Source of the DNA: Bacillota bacterium
Lineage (GTDB): Bacteria; Bacillota; Clostridia; Lachnospirales; Cellulosilyticaceae
NCBI GenBank assembly: GCA_023412455.1
Contig: JAEYNQ010000165.1
Span: forward strand, 1-50,265
Length of the DNA: 50,265 bases
Direction of reading: 5' to 3'
The notes beneath the pieces are model-generated. The model searched no databases. It was given only the letters and a program-made list of their open reading frames with translations, and was not told the origin of the DNA. The position numbers were made by a program, and so were the translations under genes. Of the stretch, positions 25,541-34,077 are shown one piece after another (the stretch's first letter is position 1; every line of letters begins with the position of its first letter).

Positions 25541-27559
25541 ATGCAAAAGGATTTTTTACCCATCAGTAAACAAGATATGGAAAAGCGAGGATGGGAACAA
25601 CTGGATTTTGTTCTCGTTACCGCTGATGCTTATATAGATCATCATAGTTTTGGAACAGCTATTATTTCAAGAGTGCTGGAGCATGCAGGTTATAAGGTTG
25701 GTATTATCCCTCAGCCTAATTGGAAGGATCCTGCTGACTTTATGAAACTAGGAAAGCCACGATTAGCCTTCCTTGTAAATGGTGGAAATATGGATCCCAT
25801 GGTTAACCACTATACCGTTAGCAAGAGACAGAGAGAAAGAGATATGTACTCTCCTGGCGGAAAAATGGGATTAAGACCTGACCGAGCTACTATTGTTTAT
25901 TGTAATAAGATTCGTGAAGCTTACAAGGATGTAGACATCGTTATAGGTGGGATTGAAGCAAGTCTTAGACGATTTGCTCATTATGATTACTGGACAGATA
26001 AAGTACGTAAGTCTATATTGGTAGATAGTGGGGCAGACCTCCTCATTTATGGCATGGGAGAGCGTCAAATCCTTCATGTAGCTAATGCTCTTAATGATGG
26101 CTTAAGAGCAAAATATATTCGTTATTTAGAGGGTACCTCTTACATGGCAGATAGCTTAGAAGAAGTTTTTGAGTACCGTTTAATGCCTTCTTATAAGGAG
26201 GTATGTGAGGATAAGCTAGCCTATGCAAGGGCTTATAAAATACAAGAAGAAGAGCAGGACCATGCCAGAGGACAAACACTTGTACAAGAGCATAATGGAA
26301 AATACGTGGTGCAAAATAAGCCAGAAGGCCCTCTATCCAGGGAAGAGTTAGATGAAGTTTACGGACTACCCTACATGAAAGCTTATCATCCTATTTATGA
26401 AAAAGATGGAGGCATCCCAGCTATTGAAGAGGTTAAATTTAGCTTAGTGAGCTCAAGAGGGTGCTTTGGTAATTGTTCTTTTTGTGCCATTACACTTCAT
26501 CAAGGAAGAGTCGTTACAAGTAGAAGTCAAGAATCTATCTTAAAAGAAGCAGAGGAGATGACTCATTTAGAGGACTTTAAAGGTTATATTCATGATATAG
26601 GAGGGCCAACAGCTAACTTTAGAGGACCTGCTTGTAGCAAGCAAATGAAGCATGGTGCTTGTAAGGAAAAGCAATGTTTGACACCTAGTCCTTGCAAAGC
26701 TATGCATGTTGACCATAGCGAATACTTAGAACTACTACGTAAGGTGCGCAGTTTGCCAGGGGTAAAGAAAGCTTTTGTTCGCTCAGGGATTCGTTATGAC
26801 TATGTGATGGCAGATAAAAAGAATGATGTGTTCTTTAAAGAGTTAGTAGAACACCATGTAAGTGGACAACTTAAGGTTGCTCCTGAGCATATTTCTAAGA
26901 ATGTACTGGCCTATATGGGAAAACCTTCCGGTAAGACCTTTGATGAATTTTGTAATAAGTTTTATAAAATGAATGAAGACCTAGGGAAGAAGCAATATAT
27001 TATTCCTTATTTGATGTCCAGTCATCCAGGGAGTACCTTAAAGGATGCTGTACAATTGGCAGAATATTTAAGAGATATTCATTATCAGCCAGAGCAAGTT
27101 CAAGATTTTTATCCTACACCAGGAACTTTATCCACTGCCATGTTTTATACAGGCGTAGACCCTCGTACCATGAAGCCTGTCTATGTACCCAAAACAAAAA
27201 GTGAGAAGGCCATGCAGCGTGCACTCCTTCAGTACCGTAATCCTAAAAAATATGAAATCGTCTATGATGCCTTGGTACAGGCTGGCAGAGAAGATTTAAT
27301 CGGTTATGGTCCTAAATGTCTCATTGCTCCAAAGGAAAATAGGTTTTCATCCTACAAAAGAAATACTAAAGATCAAAAACAAAAATCAGCTTCAAATAAG
27401 CAAGCCCTTCTAAAAAGAGTAGAGAAGGGGAAGAAAAAGAACAACTCCTTGAAGAATCCTAAGGCTTCACTACCTAAAAGAGATGTAAATTCTAAGAAAA
27501 ATACTTTAACTAAGAGAACGCAGACAGCCAAACCCCCTAAAGTAAAAAAGGTAAAATAA
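25541..27559 (+). CDS. YgiQ family radical SAM protein
   Basis: A 672-aa radical S-adenosylmethionine protein with an N-terminal cobalamin-binding-like domain (1-290) and a catalytic domain carrying the cluster motif GCFGNCSFC, with cysteines C308, C312 and C315. Further Cys in KHGACKEKQCLTPSPC could bind an extra cluster. A Lys/Ser-rich, low-complexity tail (about 608-672) is probably disordered and may bind RNA or membranes. The ATG follows AAGAAGGTGAGACA. Homologues (E. coli YgiQ) have no settled reaction. A TATAAT at 25478-25483 is a likely promoter, but its -35 is weak. Confidence 0.93.
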   Translation: MQKDFLPISKQDMEKRGWEQLDFVLVTADAYIDHHSFGTAIISRVLEHAGYKVGIIPQPNWKDPADFMKLGKPRLAFLVNGGNMDPMVNHYTVSKRQRERDMYSPGGKMGLRPDRATIVYCNKIREAYKDVDIVIGGIEASLRRFAHYDYWTDKVRKSILVDSGADLLIYGMGERQILHVANALNDGLRAKYIRYLEGTSYMADSLEEVFEYRLMPSYKEVCEDKLAYARAYKIQEEEQDHARGQTLVQEHNGKYVVQNKPEGPLSREELDEVYGLPYMKAYHPIYEKDGGIPAIEEVKFSLVSSRGCFGNCSFCAITLHQGRVVTSRSQESILKEAEEMTHLEDFKGYIHDIGGPTANFRGPACSKQMKHGACKEKQCLTPSPCKAMHVDHSEYLELLRKVRSLPGVKKAFVRSGIRYDYVMADKKNDVFFKELVEHHVSGQLKVAPEHISKNVLAYMGKPSGKTFDEFCNKFYKMNEDLGKKQYIIPYLMSSHPGSTLKDAVQLAEYLRDIHYQPEQVQDFYPTPGTLSTAMFYTGVDPRTMKPVYVPKTKSEKAMQRALLQYRNPKKYEIVYDALVQAGREDLIGYGPKCLIAPKENRFSSYKRNTKDQKQKSASNKQALLKRVEKGKKKNNSLKNPKASLPKRDVNSKKNTLTKRTQTAKPPKVKKVK

Positions 27560-27585
27560 CTTCAATAGCGTAAGTAAATACTTGT

Positions 27586-27615
27586 AAAAAAGTCTCTTTA
27601 AAGAGACTTTTTTTT
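27586..27615 (+). terminator. Terminator of the ygiQ-like gene
   Basis: Near-palindrome GTAAAAAAGTCTCTTT (27584-27599) with AAAGAGACTTTTTTTT (27600-27615); strong T-run. Confidence 0.88.
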
Positions 27616-27686
27616 ACAAAAAGGAACATAAACCAAAAATAATCATGAAAAAAGTATTTTTTTTGCTATGTATTCACATTAATAAT

Positions 27687-27706
27687 ATGCTATAATTTTA
27701 TAGCAT
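27687..27706 (+). promoter_or_regulatory. Palindrome overlapping the -10 of the HD-GYP gene
   Basis: ATGCTATAA (27687-27695) and TTATAGCAT (27698-27706) form a perfect 9-bp dyad around the -10 hexamer TATAAT (27691-27696), about 40 nt upstream of the start. It looks like an operator, though a transcribed hairpin is also possible. The -35 is poor. Confidence 0.5.
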
Positions 27707-27744
27707 GAAAAATATGAATATTAGGATGGAGTGAGTGTAAAAAA

Positions 27745-28806
27745 GTGAGATTGGTGGGGATAAATGATATTAGGGAGGGTGACATTATTGGCAGGGATAT
27801 TATATGTGGCGATGGAGGGATCCTTCTTAAGAAGAGTACAAAGTTCAGAGAAACTTATAGAAGTAAGTTATTAGAGAGAGAGATTACTGCGATTTATATC
27901 GAGGATGAAATATCAAAAGAAATACAAGTTACCCCTATTATAGATGAAGAGACACTAAAGAAGCTTACTCTAGATGTAAAACAAGCATTTTCTAAATTAG
28001 AACAGATAACAGAAATTGACTTTGACGTACTTTACCAAGCAACGGAGGATATTATCAATGGTCTTTCTCATAGAAACATAGCTGTAGAAGTCATAGATTT
28101 AAAGGTGAATGATCCTTACACTTATGAGCATTGTATTTCTGTGGCATTATTAGTAGCTGTGGTGTGTAAGAAAATGAATATGCGTGTAGATCTTACACAT
28201 AAAATTGTTTTAGGGGCATTACTTCATGATATAGGGAAAATTATTTTGCCCAAAAATTTACTGAATAAGCAAGGAAAGTTAACGCCAGAAGAATATGAAC
28301 TCATTAAAACCCATACAGATACAGGCTATAGTATGATTAAAGACAATAGTAAAATAAGCCCCCTCACAAAATTAGTAGTTCTTTGCCACCACGAAAGAGA
28401 AGATGGTTCGGGATACCCATTAGGTAAAGGAGAAGAGATTCATAGAGGTGTAAAAATTGTGGCGGCATGTGATGTTTTTCATGCTTTGCTTTCAGATAGA
28501 CCTTATCGCGCAGGTATGAATATGGGGGAGGTTATTGCTATTGCAAGACGGGAAAAGCTTAATGGAGAAGTGAGAGCCATTATTGAGGAAATAATAGCCT
28601 TTTATCCTGTGGGAAGTGTTGTCGTTTTAAATAATGGAGATGTTGCACTGGTTGAGACTAACTATTGTCAGGATGTGCGTAGACCCCTTGTAAAGGTTAT
28701 CTATAACTATAACCTTCGCAAGAAGATGAACTATCGTATTAACTTACAAGAACATAAAGAACTTAAAATTGTACGTAAGCTACAGGATATACCACGTGAT
28801 TGTTAA
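27745..28806 (+). CDS. HD-GYP domain cyclic-di-GMP phosphodiesterase (predicted)
   Basis: A 353-aa cytoplasmic HD-GYP protein that would hydrolyse cyclic di-GMP. Residue H129, H161-D162 in LLHDIGKIILPK, H190 in KTHTDTG, H215-H216 followed by EREDGSGYP, and D243 in ACDVFHALLSDRPYR match the full set expected for active members. The N-terminal 120 residues form a short region before the catalytic core. The start is a GTG with GGAG about 14 nt upstream, so a different start is possible. No receiver domain is present. It is monocistronic between a terminator and a convergent transporter operon. Confidence 0.88.
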   Translation: MRLVGINDIREGDIIGRDIICGDGGILLKKSTKFRETYRSKLLEREITAIYIEDEISKEIQVTPIIDEETLKKLTLDVKQAFSKLEQITEIDFDVLYQATEDIINGLSHRNIAVEVIDLKVNDPYTYEHCISVALLVAVVCKKMNMRVDLTHKIVLGALLHDIGKIILPKNLLNKQGKLTPEEYELIKTHTDTGYSMIKDNSKISPLTKLVVLCHHEREDGSGYPLGKGEEIHRGVKIVAACDVFHALLSDRPYRAGMNMGEVIAIARREKLNGEVRAIIEEIIAFYPVGSVVVLNNGDVALVETNYCQDVRRPLVKVIYNYNLRKKMNYRINLQEHKELKIVRKLQDIPRDC

Positions 28807-28811
28807 AATGA

Positions 28812-28870
28812 AAAAGAGGATACCCTTTAAAGAACCCATAAAGGTTCATGAGAGGGTATCCTCTTTTGAT
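28812..28870. terminator. Bidirectional terminator between the HD-GYP gene and the nup operon
   Basis: Arms 28812-28826 and 28853-28867 pair perfectly over 15 bp, with A/T runs on both outer sides and an inner GAACC/GGTTC stem. Confidence 0.85.
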
Positions 28871-28902
28871 TTATAAAATAATAAGATTAATAGATGAATA
28901 TT

Positions 28903-29856
28903 TTAGCGTTTGCCATGATCAAAAGGCTCTCCAGAAGCTTTTGGAGCTTGAGAAGATTTTGAGAAAATAACAAGAGCTAATAAAGTTACTACATAAGGGA
29001 AAATTTTAAGTATAACAGGTGGAATCGTTGCTAACTGTGGTAACACTTGGGATACATTAGAAACAGTACTGGCAAAGCCAAAGAATAAGGTCGCAGCAAG
29101 AATTCCTAAAGGCTTCCATTGACCAAAGATAAGAGCTGCTAAAGCCAGGAAACCAAAACCAGCAACACCTCCATTAAACTCACCAGCAAAGGTAACGAGG
29201 TAAATTCCTCCACCTAGACCAGCAAAAGCGCCTGAAAGAATAACGCCAATATAACGCATTCGTGCTACATTTATGCCAGCAGCATCAGCTGCATGAGGAT
29301 GTTCACCACAGGCTCTTAAGCGCAAACCAAAGGCCGTCTTGTAGAGAATAAAGGTAAAAACACCTAGGATAATTAGAACAAGCCATGTGGTAGCATAGCT
29401 GTTTCTAAAGAAAAGGGGACCGATAATTGGAATCTTTGAAAGAATAGGCCAATCATACTTACCTAAACTGTTTGTTAAACGAATGTTTCCACTTCCTGTT
29501 ATATTTCGTGCAAGGAAAATAGTTAAAGCACTGGCAATCATATTAATAGCAGTACCACTAATAACTTGATTAGCTTTTAAATGGATACTAGCAAAAGCAT
29601 GCAAAAGGGAGAAAAGGGCCCCTATGATAATGGCTACTAATAAGCCTACTACAATAGTCCATGAACTACCAGGAAAGACTTTTTGAAGCGAGAAGATGGT
29701 AAGGGCACTTGAGAAAGACCCAATAATCATCAAACCATCTAGACCAATATTAACGACACCACTACGTTCACAATAGAGAGCGCCTAAGGCTGTAATAAGA
29801 AGTGGAATGGTGTAGGCCATTGCATAAGGAAATATTTGTTCGATAATCTGCCACAT
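28903..29856 (-). CDS. nupQ: Nucleoside-type ABC transporter permease (NupQ-like)
   Basis: Second membrane subunit of the BmpA-type importer, 317 aa, with about eight hydrophobic helices and the family segments ALYCERSGVVNIGLDGLMI, KANQVISGTAINMIA and the coupling stretch ACGEHPHAADAAGIN. It lies 2 nt after nupP and is the last gene of the minus-strand operon. A bidirectional terminator follows. The family (B. subtilis NupNOPQ, other YufQ-like) transports nucleosides such as guanosine; the exact substrate is inferred. Confidence 0.9.
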   Translation of the reverse strand: MWQIIEQIFPYAMAYTIPLLITALGALYCERSGVVNIGLDGLMIIGSFSSALTIFSLQKVFPGSSWTIVVGLLVAIIIGALFSLLHAFASIHLKANQVISGTAINMIASALTIFLARNITGSGNIRLTNSLGKYDWPILSKIPIIGPLFFRNSYATTWLVLIILGVFTFILYKTAFGLRLRACGEHPHAADAAGINVARMRYIGVILSGAFAGLGGGIYLVTFAGEFNGGVAGFGFLALAALIFGQWKPLGILAATLFFGFASTVSNVSQVLPQLATIPPVILKIFPYVVTLLALVIFSKSSQAPKASGEPFDHGKR

Positions 29857-29858
29857 AC

Positions 29859-31025
29859 TTATTCATCTCCCTTCTTATCATTGTTTTTATCCAGCTCACT
29901 GGTATTAGGAGGCATAAAGCCAAAACTTTTACCTTTATTTTCAGTACTTTCCACGGATCCACTTGTAAGGGCTGCAGATTGGTCTTTTTTATCCTTACGG
30001 GCTTTCAATATTTTATTTAAGAAGCGCTCAACTAAAATACTAGTAGCTGCAAAATAGATAATAGTAGCAATAATCGTATCTGCAATCTCTGGTGGAATAC
30101 CTGTCATGGCACTCATAAAGCCACGCCCAGAGTAAAGAAGACCAAAGAAAAGAGCCGAAAGTAAAGAACCAATAGGTGTATTAGCACCTAATAGAGCAAC
30201 AGCAATGCCATCAAAACCTTGAGATGGCATGACACCAATCTGGATGTTATTGGCATTACCTGCATATTGAACCACACCCGCAAGACCAGCAAGGCCACCA
30301 GCAATCATCATGGATAAAATAATATTTTTATTAACAGAAATACCACCGTACTCTGCAGCATAACGGTTAAAACCAACAGATTTAAGTTCATAACCAAAAG
30401 CTGTTTTATTGAGGATAAAGGCGATAATAATAACGGCAATAATAGCCACTAGAATACCTAGGTTAAGATAGGAACCTCCAAAAAGGTTAGAAAGCCAAGG
30501 AGCACGTAAAGTTGCACTATCTGCTAAAAGCCGAGATTCAGTTTCCATAGAGCCTTTAAAGTAATTTTGAATGGTATAATACACAAACCAATAGGCAATC
30601 CAGTTCATCATAATCGAAGAAACTACTTCGTGGACATTAAAAAGCGCTTTTAAGATACCAGGTATAAAAGCCCAGATAGCACCACCTAAAAAAGCCACAA
30701 GAACCATAAGTGGAACTAAAGCAATGCTTGGAAGGTTAGAAGTTAAGCCAAGGGCTGTGGCACAGAAACCACCAAAGAGCATTTGACCAGGTGTACCAAT
30801 ATTAAAGAGACCTGTTCGAAAGGCAAAGGCCACAGATAGTCCTGTTAAAATAAGAGGAGTAGCTGTAGCGATGGTATTACCAATACGTTCAGGAGTAATG
30901 ATTCCACCTTGGATAAGATATTTAAATCCTTCAATAGGGTTATGACCTGTAAGAAGCATAAATAGCGCACCGGCTATAAGACCTAATAGGACAGAAATAA
31001 TAGATACAAGACCTTTTTTATTCAT
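29859..31025 (-). CDS. nupP: Nucleoside-type ABC transporter permease (NupP-like)
   Basis: First membrane subunit, 388 aa. N-terminal hydrophobic helix, then TGLSVAFAFRTGLFNIGTPG, NVHEVVSSIMMNWIAYW and the coupling loop SVGFNRYAAEYGGISV, all typical of the YufP/NupP branch. The C-terminal 50 residues are hydrophilic and rich in Lys, Ser and Asp. Its start overlaps the nupO stop by 8 nt (ATGAATAA) and has GGAGGAAATAAGA upstream, so translation is coupled. Confidence 0.9.
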   Translation of the reverse strand: MNKKGLVSIISVLLGLIAGALFMLLTGHNPIEGFKYLIQGGIITPERIGNTIATATPLILTGLSVAFAFRTGLFNIGTPGQMLFGGFCATALGLTSNLPSIALVPLMVLVAFLGGAIWAFIPGILKALFNVHEVVSSIMMNWIAYWFVYYTIQNYFKGSMETESRLLADSATLRAPWLSNLFGGSYLNLGILVAIIAVIIIAFILNKTAFGYELKSVGFNRYAAEYGGISVNKNIILSMMIAGGLAGLAGVVQYAGNANNIQIGVMPSQGFDGIAVALLGANTPIGSLLSALFFGLLYSGRGFMSAMTGIPPEIADTIIATIIYFAATSILVERFLNKILKARKDKKDQSAALTSGSVESTENKGKSFGFMPPNTSELDKNNDKKGDE

Positions 31026-32544
31026 TCTTATTTCCTCCTTTCACACCGGCCATCATAAGTCCAATTTCATTCTCATTGGTCGTTTTAGCATCTACAATAC
31101 CAATGAGTTCACCATTGTTAACAATGGCAATACGATCAGACACATTCATAATTTCATCAAGCTCTAAAGAAACAAGAAGTACTGCTTTACCACTATCACG
31201 TTGTTCAACTAATCTCTTATGAATGTATTCAATAGAACCGACATCAAGACCACGGGTAGGTTGTACAGCAATAAGGAGTTCAGGATTAAGCTCAATCTCA
31301 CGACCGATAATGGCTTTTTGTTGATTACCACCGGAGAGAGAACGGGCAATAGAAGCACCACCTTCACCAGAACGCACATCAAATTCTTCAATAATTTTAT
31401 TGGAATAGTCATGGATCGCTTGCCTATTGAGTAGGCCATAGTTAGAAAAGGGCTTTTTATTATAAACTTCTAATACCATATTATCTTCCATGGTATAATC
31501 TAGAACTAAGCCACGTTTATGGCGATCTTCTGGAATATGGGCAATACCCGCATTAATACGTTCTTTAATGGAATAGTGACGAATGTCCTTTCCTTTAAGT
31601 GTAAGGGTACCACTCTCAATCTTACATAGACCAGTAATTGCTTCAACAAGCTGGCTTTGACCATTCCCTTCAACGCCAGCAACACCTACAATTTCACCTG
31701 CATGCACTTCAAGAGAGAAGTCTTTAAGACCGAGCACCTTTTTAGCATTTAAAACATTAAGATTCTCGATTTTGAGAATCGTTTCACCTCGTTTGGCTTC
31801 TTTTTTCTCAACAGCAAAAGAAACAGGACGTCCTACCATCATTTTAGCCATATCTGCCTCAGTCGTTGTCTTTACATCGACTGTCCCAATGCATTTACCA
31901 CGACGGATAACAGTACATCTATCAGCAGCAGCTTTGATTTCTCTAAGCTTATGGGTGATAAGGATAATTGATTTTCCTTCTTTGATGAGATTTTTCATGA
32001 TTTCTATAAGGTCATTAATCTCTTGAGGGGTAAGTACAGCTGTTGGCTCATCGAAGATAAGGACATCAGCGTTGCGATAAAGCATCTTTAAAATTTCTAC
32101 ACGTTGTTGCATTCCAACAGAAATATTTTCTATCTTTGCATAAGGGTCTATATTAAGGCCATAACGCTGGGAAAGCTCAGCTACCTTTTGAGCAGCCGAC
32201 TTGATATCCACAGAAAGGCCTTTTTTAGGTTCTATACCAAGAATAATATTTTCAGTAGTGGTAAAATTGTGTACGAGTTTAAAGTGTTGATGAACCATTC
32301 CTATTCCTAAATCATTGGCTACATTAGGATTGGCAATTTTCACCTCAGTACCATTTAACTTAATCGTTCCTTTGTCGGGTTGGTACATCCCAAATAACAT
32401 TCCCATAAGAGTAGATTTCCCAGCTCCATTTTCGCCAAGTAGTGCATGAATTTCACCACGGTTAAGCTGTAACGTGACATTGTCGTTGGCCACAATGCCA
32501 GGAAATTCTTTTCTTATGTTTAGCATTTCAACAACATAATCCAT
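31018..32544 (-). CDS. nupO: Nucleoside-type ABC transporter ATP-binding protein (NupO-like)
   Basis: Cytoplasmic double ABC ATPase, 508 aa. Domain 1 has Walker A GENGAGKS (37-44), signature ISVGMQQRVEILKML and Walker B LIFDEPTAVL. Domain 2 has GVEGNGQSQLVEAI in place of a full P-loop, signature LSGGNQQKAIIGREI and PTRGLD. These are usual for the BmpA-linked family. It is preceded by a leaky terminator after bmpA. GGAGGCGAAAAT precedes its ATG. Confidence 0.93.
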   Translation of the reverse strand: MDYVVEMLNIRKEFPGIVANDNVTLQLNRGEIHALLGENGAGKSTLMGMLFGMYQPDKGTIKLNGTEVKIANPNVANDLGIGMVHQHFKLVHNFTTTENIILGIEPKKGLSVDIKSAAQKVAELSQRYGLNIDPYAKIENISVGMQQRVEILKMLYRNADVLIFDEPTAVLTPQEINDLIEIMKNLIKEGKSIILITHKLREIKAAADRCTVIRRGKCIGTVDVKTTTEADMAKMMVGRPVSFAVEKKEAKRGETILKIENLNVLNAKKVLGLKDFSLEVHAGEIVGVAGVEGNGQSQLVEAITGLCKIESGTLTLKGKDIRHYSIKERINAGIAHIPEDRHKRGLVLDYTMEDNMVLEVYNKKPFSNYGLLNRQAIHDYSNKIIEEFDVRSGEGGASIARSLSGGNQQKAIIGREIELNPELLIAVQPTRGLDVGSIEYIHKRLVEQRDSGKAVLLVSLELDEIMNVSDRIAIVNNGELIGIVDAKTTNENEIGLMMAGVKGGNKNE

Positions 32545-32604
32545 ATTTTCGCCTCCTTTACTATATTATATAACATTATGGCTAATTTATAAGGTTTTAT
32601 CACA

Positions 32605-32640
32605 AAAAAAAAGACGGAAGCTCCGCCTTTTTCTTTTTTT
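32605..32640 (-). terminator. Intergenic terminator between bmpA and nupO
   Basis: On the minus strand, GGCGGA-GCT-TCCGTC (32613-32627) with an A-run before it and a T-run after it. The position suggests higher expression of the binding protein. Confidence 0.75.
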
Positions 32641-32673
32641 TATTAAACAATAAAATAGTTAAAAAATATTGAA

Positions 32674-33768
32674 TTATTTAATAAGTCCGTCGCCAGATGC
32701 TGCAACTACAATTTCACCAGATTTAATTTTTTCAAAGACTTCATTAACTTTTTTAGTTGTCTCTTCACTTAAGTTTGGATTTGTGGCAGGGATACCTACA
32801 CCATTGGATTTAGCATCGAATATAAGTTGTTGACCACCAGGGAATTTGCCTTCAGCTTCTGCTTTAATCATATCATAAGTAGCTTGATCGACATGTTTCA
32901 TTGCAGAGGTAAGGATGGCAGATTTACCATTTGCTTCATCATAAATACCATCTGCATATTGGTCAACGTCTACACCAATAACCCAAACGTCTTCCCCTTT
33001 TTTAGCACGTTCTTTTGCTTCTGTGATAGCACCTACACCTACACCACCAGCAGCAGCAAAGATAGCTTTTACACCTTTGTCATACATTTGTGCGGCAAGT
33101 TGTTGACCTGCTGCTACATTATCAAAGGATCCTTGGTATACAACGTTTTCAGCATTCATTTTAATAGCTGTGCCAAGATTATCATTAGCATAGCTTACAC
33201 CTTGTTGGAAGCCCCAGTTAAATTTTTGAACAGAAGGAATTTCCATACCACCGATGAAACCAATTTCAGCATCTTTAAGCTCTAAAGCAGCAGCTACACC
33301 AGCTGTGAAACCAGCTTCATGCTCAGCAAATAAAATAGAAACGGTGTTATCTTTAATAACGTTCGCATAGTCTCCAGCATGAGGTGCACCATCTAAGATA
33401 ACAAATTTAGCGTCAGGATATTTATCTTGTGCTTTAAAGATACTTGTTTCAAATTTGAAGCCTGGGGTAACGATGAATTTAAAGCCTGCGTCGTAAAGGT
33501 TACCCATTTCTTTTAGGTAGTCTGCTTCGGTAGTACCTGCTGGTTTTAAGTAACTTGATTTAAGTCCTGAGCCAAGGATACCTTCCCAAGTTCCTTGATT
33601 AAAGGACTTGTCATCAATAGTACCTGCATCAGTTACCATACCTATGGTAAAATCAGCTTTGATGGGTTCGAAGTTACTCGCTATTTCAGATTTTTTTGCA
33701 CCACAACCAGCAAGTGCACTAAGGGATAAAATACCACAAAGAGCTAAAGCAACATAATTTTTTTTCAT
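32674..33768 (-). CDS. bmpA: BMP-family nucleoside-binding lipoprotein
   Basis: Surface lipoprotein of the BmpA/Med/PnrA family, 364 aa from the preferred start. The signal peptide ends LAGC with lipidated C22. The mature part has the family pattern: IGMVTDAGTIDDKSFNQG, then FIVTPGF, a GFIGGM block, and IGVDVDQYADG. The ATG at 33766-33768 has GGTGGTG 7 nt upstream; the ATG at 33781 would lack a good site. It heads the operon with nupO, nupP and nupQ. BMP proteins bind purine nucleosides, so guanosine or inosine is probable (inference). Confidence 0.9.
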   Translation of the reverse strand: MKKNYVALALCGILSLSALAGCGAKKSEIASNFEPIKADFTIGMVTDAGTIDDKSFNQGTWEGILGSGLKSSYLKPAGTTEADYLKEMGNLYDAGFKFIVTPGFKFETSIFKAQDKYPDAKFVILDGAPHAGDYANVIKDNTVSILFAEHEAGFTAGVAAALELKDAEIGFIGGMEIPSVQKFNWGFQQGVSYANDNLGTAIKMNAENVVYQGSFDNVAAGQQLAAQMYDKGVKAIFAAAGGVGVGAITEAKERAKKGEDVWVIGVDVDQYADGIYDEANGKSAILTSAMKHVDQATYDMIKAEAEGKFPGGQQLIFDAKSNGVGIPATNPNLSEETTKKVNEVFEKIKSGEIVVAASGDGLIK

Positions 33769-33833
33769 TTTTTTCACCACCATTAAGTATTTGTATGTAG
33801 TTGCGTAAGATAAAACATCACATACTACTCTCT

Positions 33834-33862
33834 ATCATATTAAACTTTTACAAGAATATCAA
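33834..33862 (-). promoter_or_regulatory. Promoter of the bmpA-nupOPQ operon
   Basis: On the minus strand, TTGATA (33857-33862), 17-nt spacer, TATGAT (33834-33839). The short leader contains an imperfect GTATGT/ACATAC stem. I see no purine riboswitch in it. Confidence 0.6.
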
Positions 33863-34011
33863 TCTTAAAATAGTATAATTTACATTAAAATAAGGAGTTC
33901 CTGCTCTACTTGTAGCCTTATATTTCCATATAAGAAGATAGCTGTAAAAACTGTCTACAAAAAATAGTATGTCACAAAATTTAAAGATTATACAGAATTT
34001 ATAGTATGTTT

Positions 34012-34040
34012 TTGTAAAATTAATCTTTTTTTGTTATACT
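34012..34040 (+). promoter_or_regulatory. Promoter of the amidase gene
   Basis: TTGTAA (34012-34017), 17-nt spacer, TATACT (34035-34040), 37 nt before the ATG. Confidence 0.6.
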
Positions 34041-34077
34041 AGGATTAAAGAAATGGAGAAGCAAGGGGAAGAAACAA

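Noticed and set aside
32827..33285. 152-codon plus-strand frame opposite bmpA
   Set aside because: It is a mirror of the lipoprotein gene with Phe/Cys/Ser-rich nonsense composition; bmpA has full family motifs.
33769..33900. Purine riboswitch before the nucleoside transporter
   Set aside because: The leader between promoter and bmpA is only about 65 nt and lacks the conserved purine-aptamer loops; only a weak stem is present.
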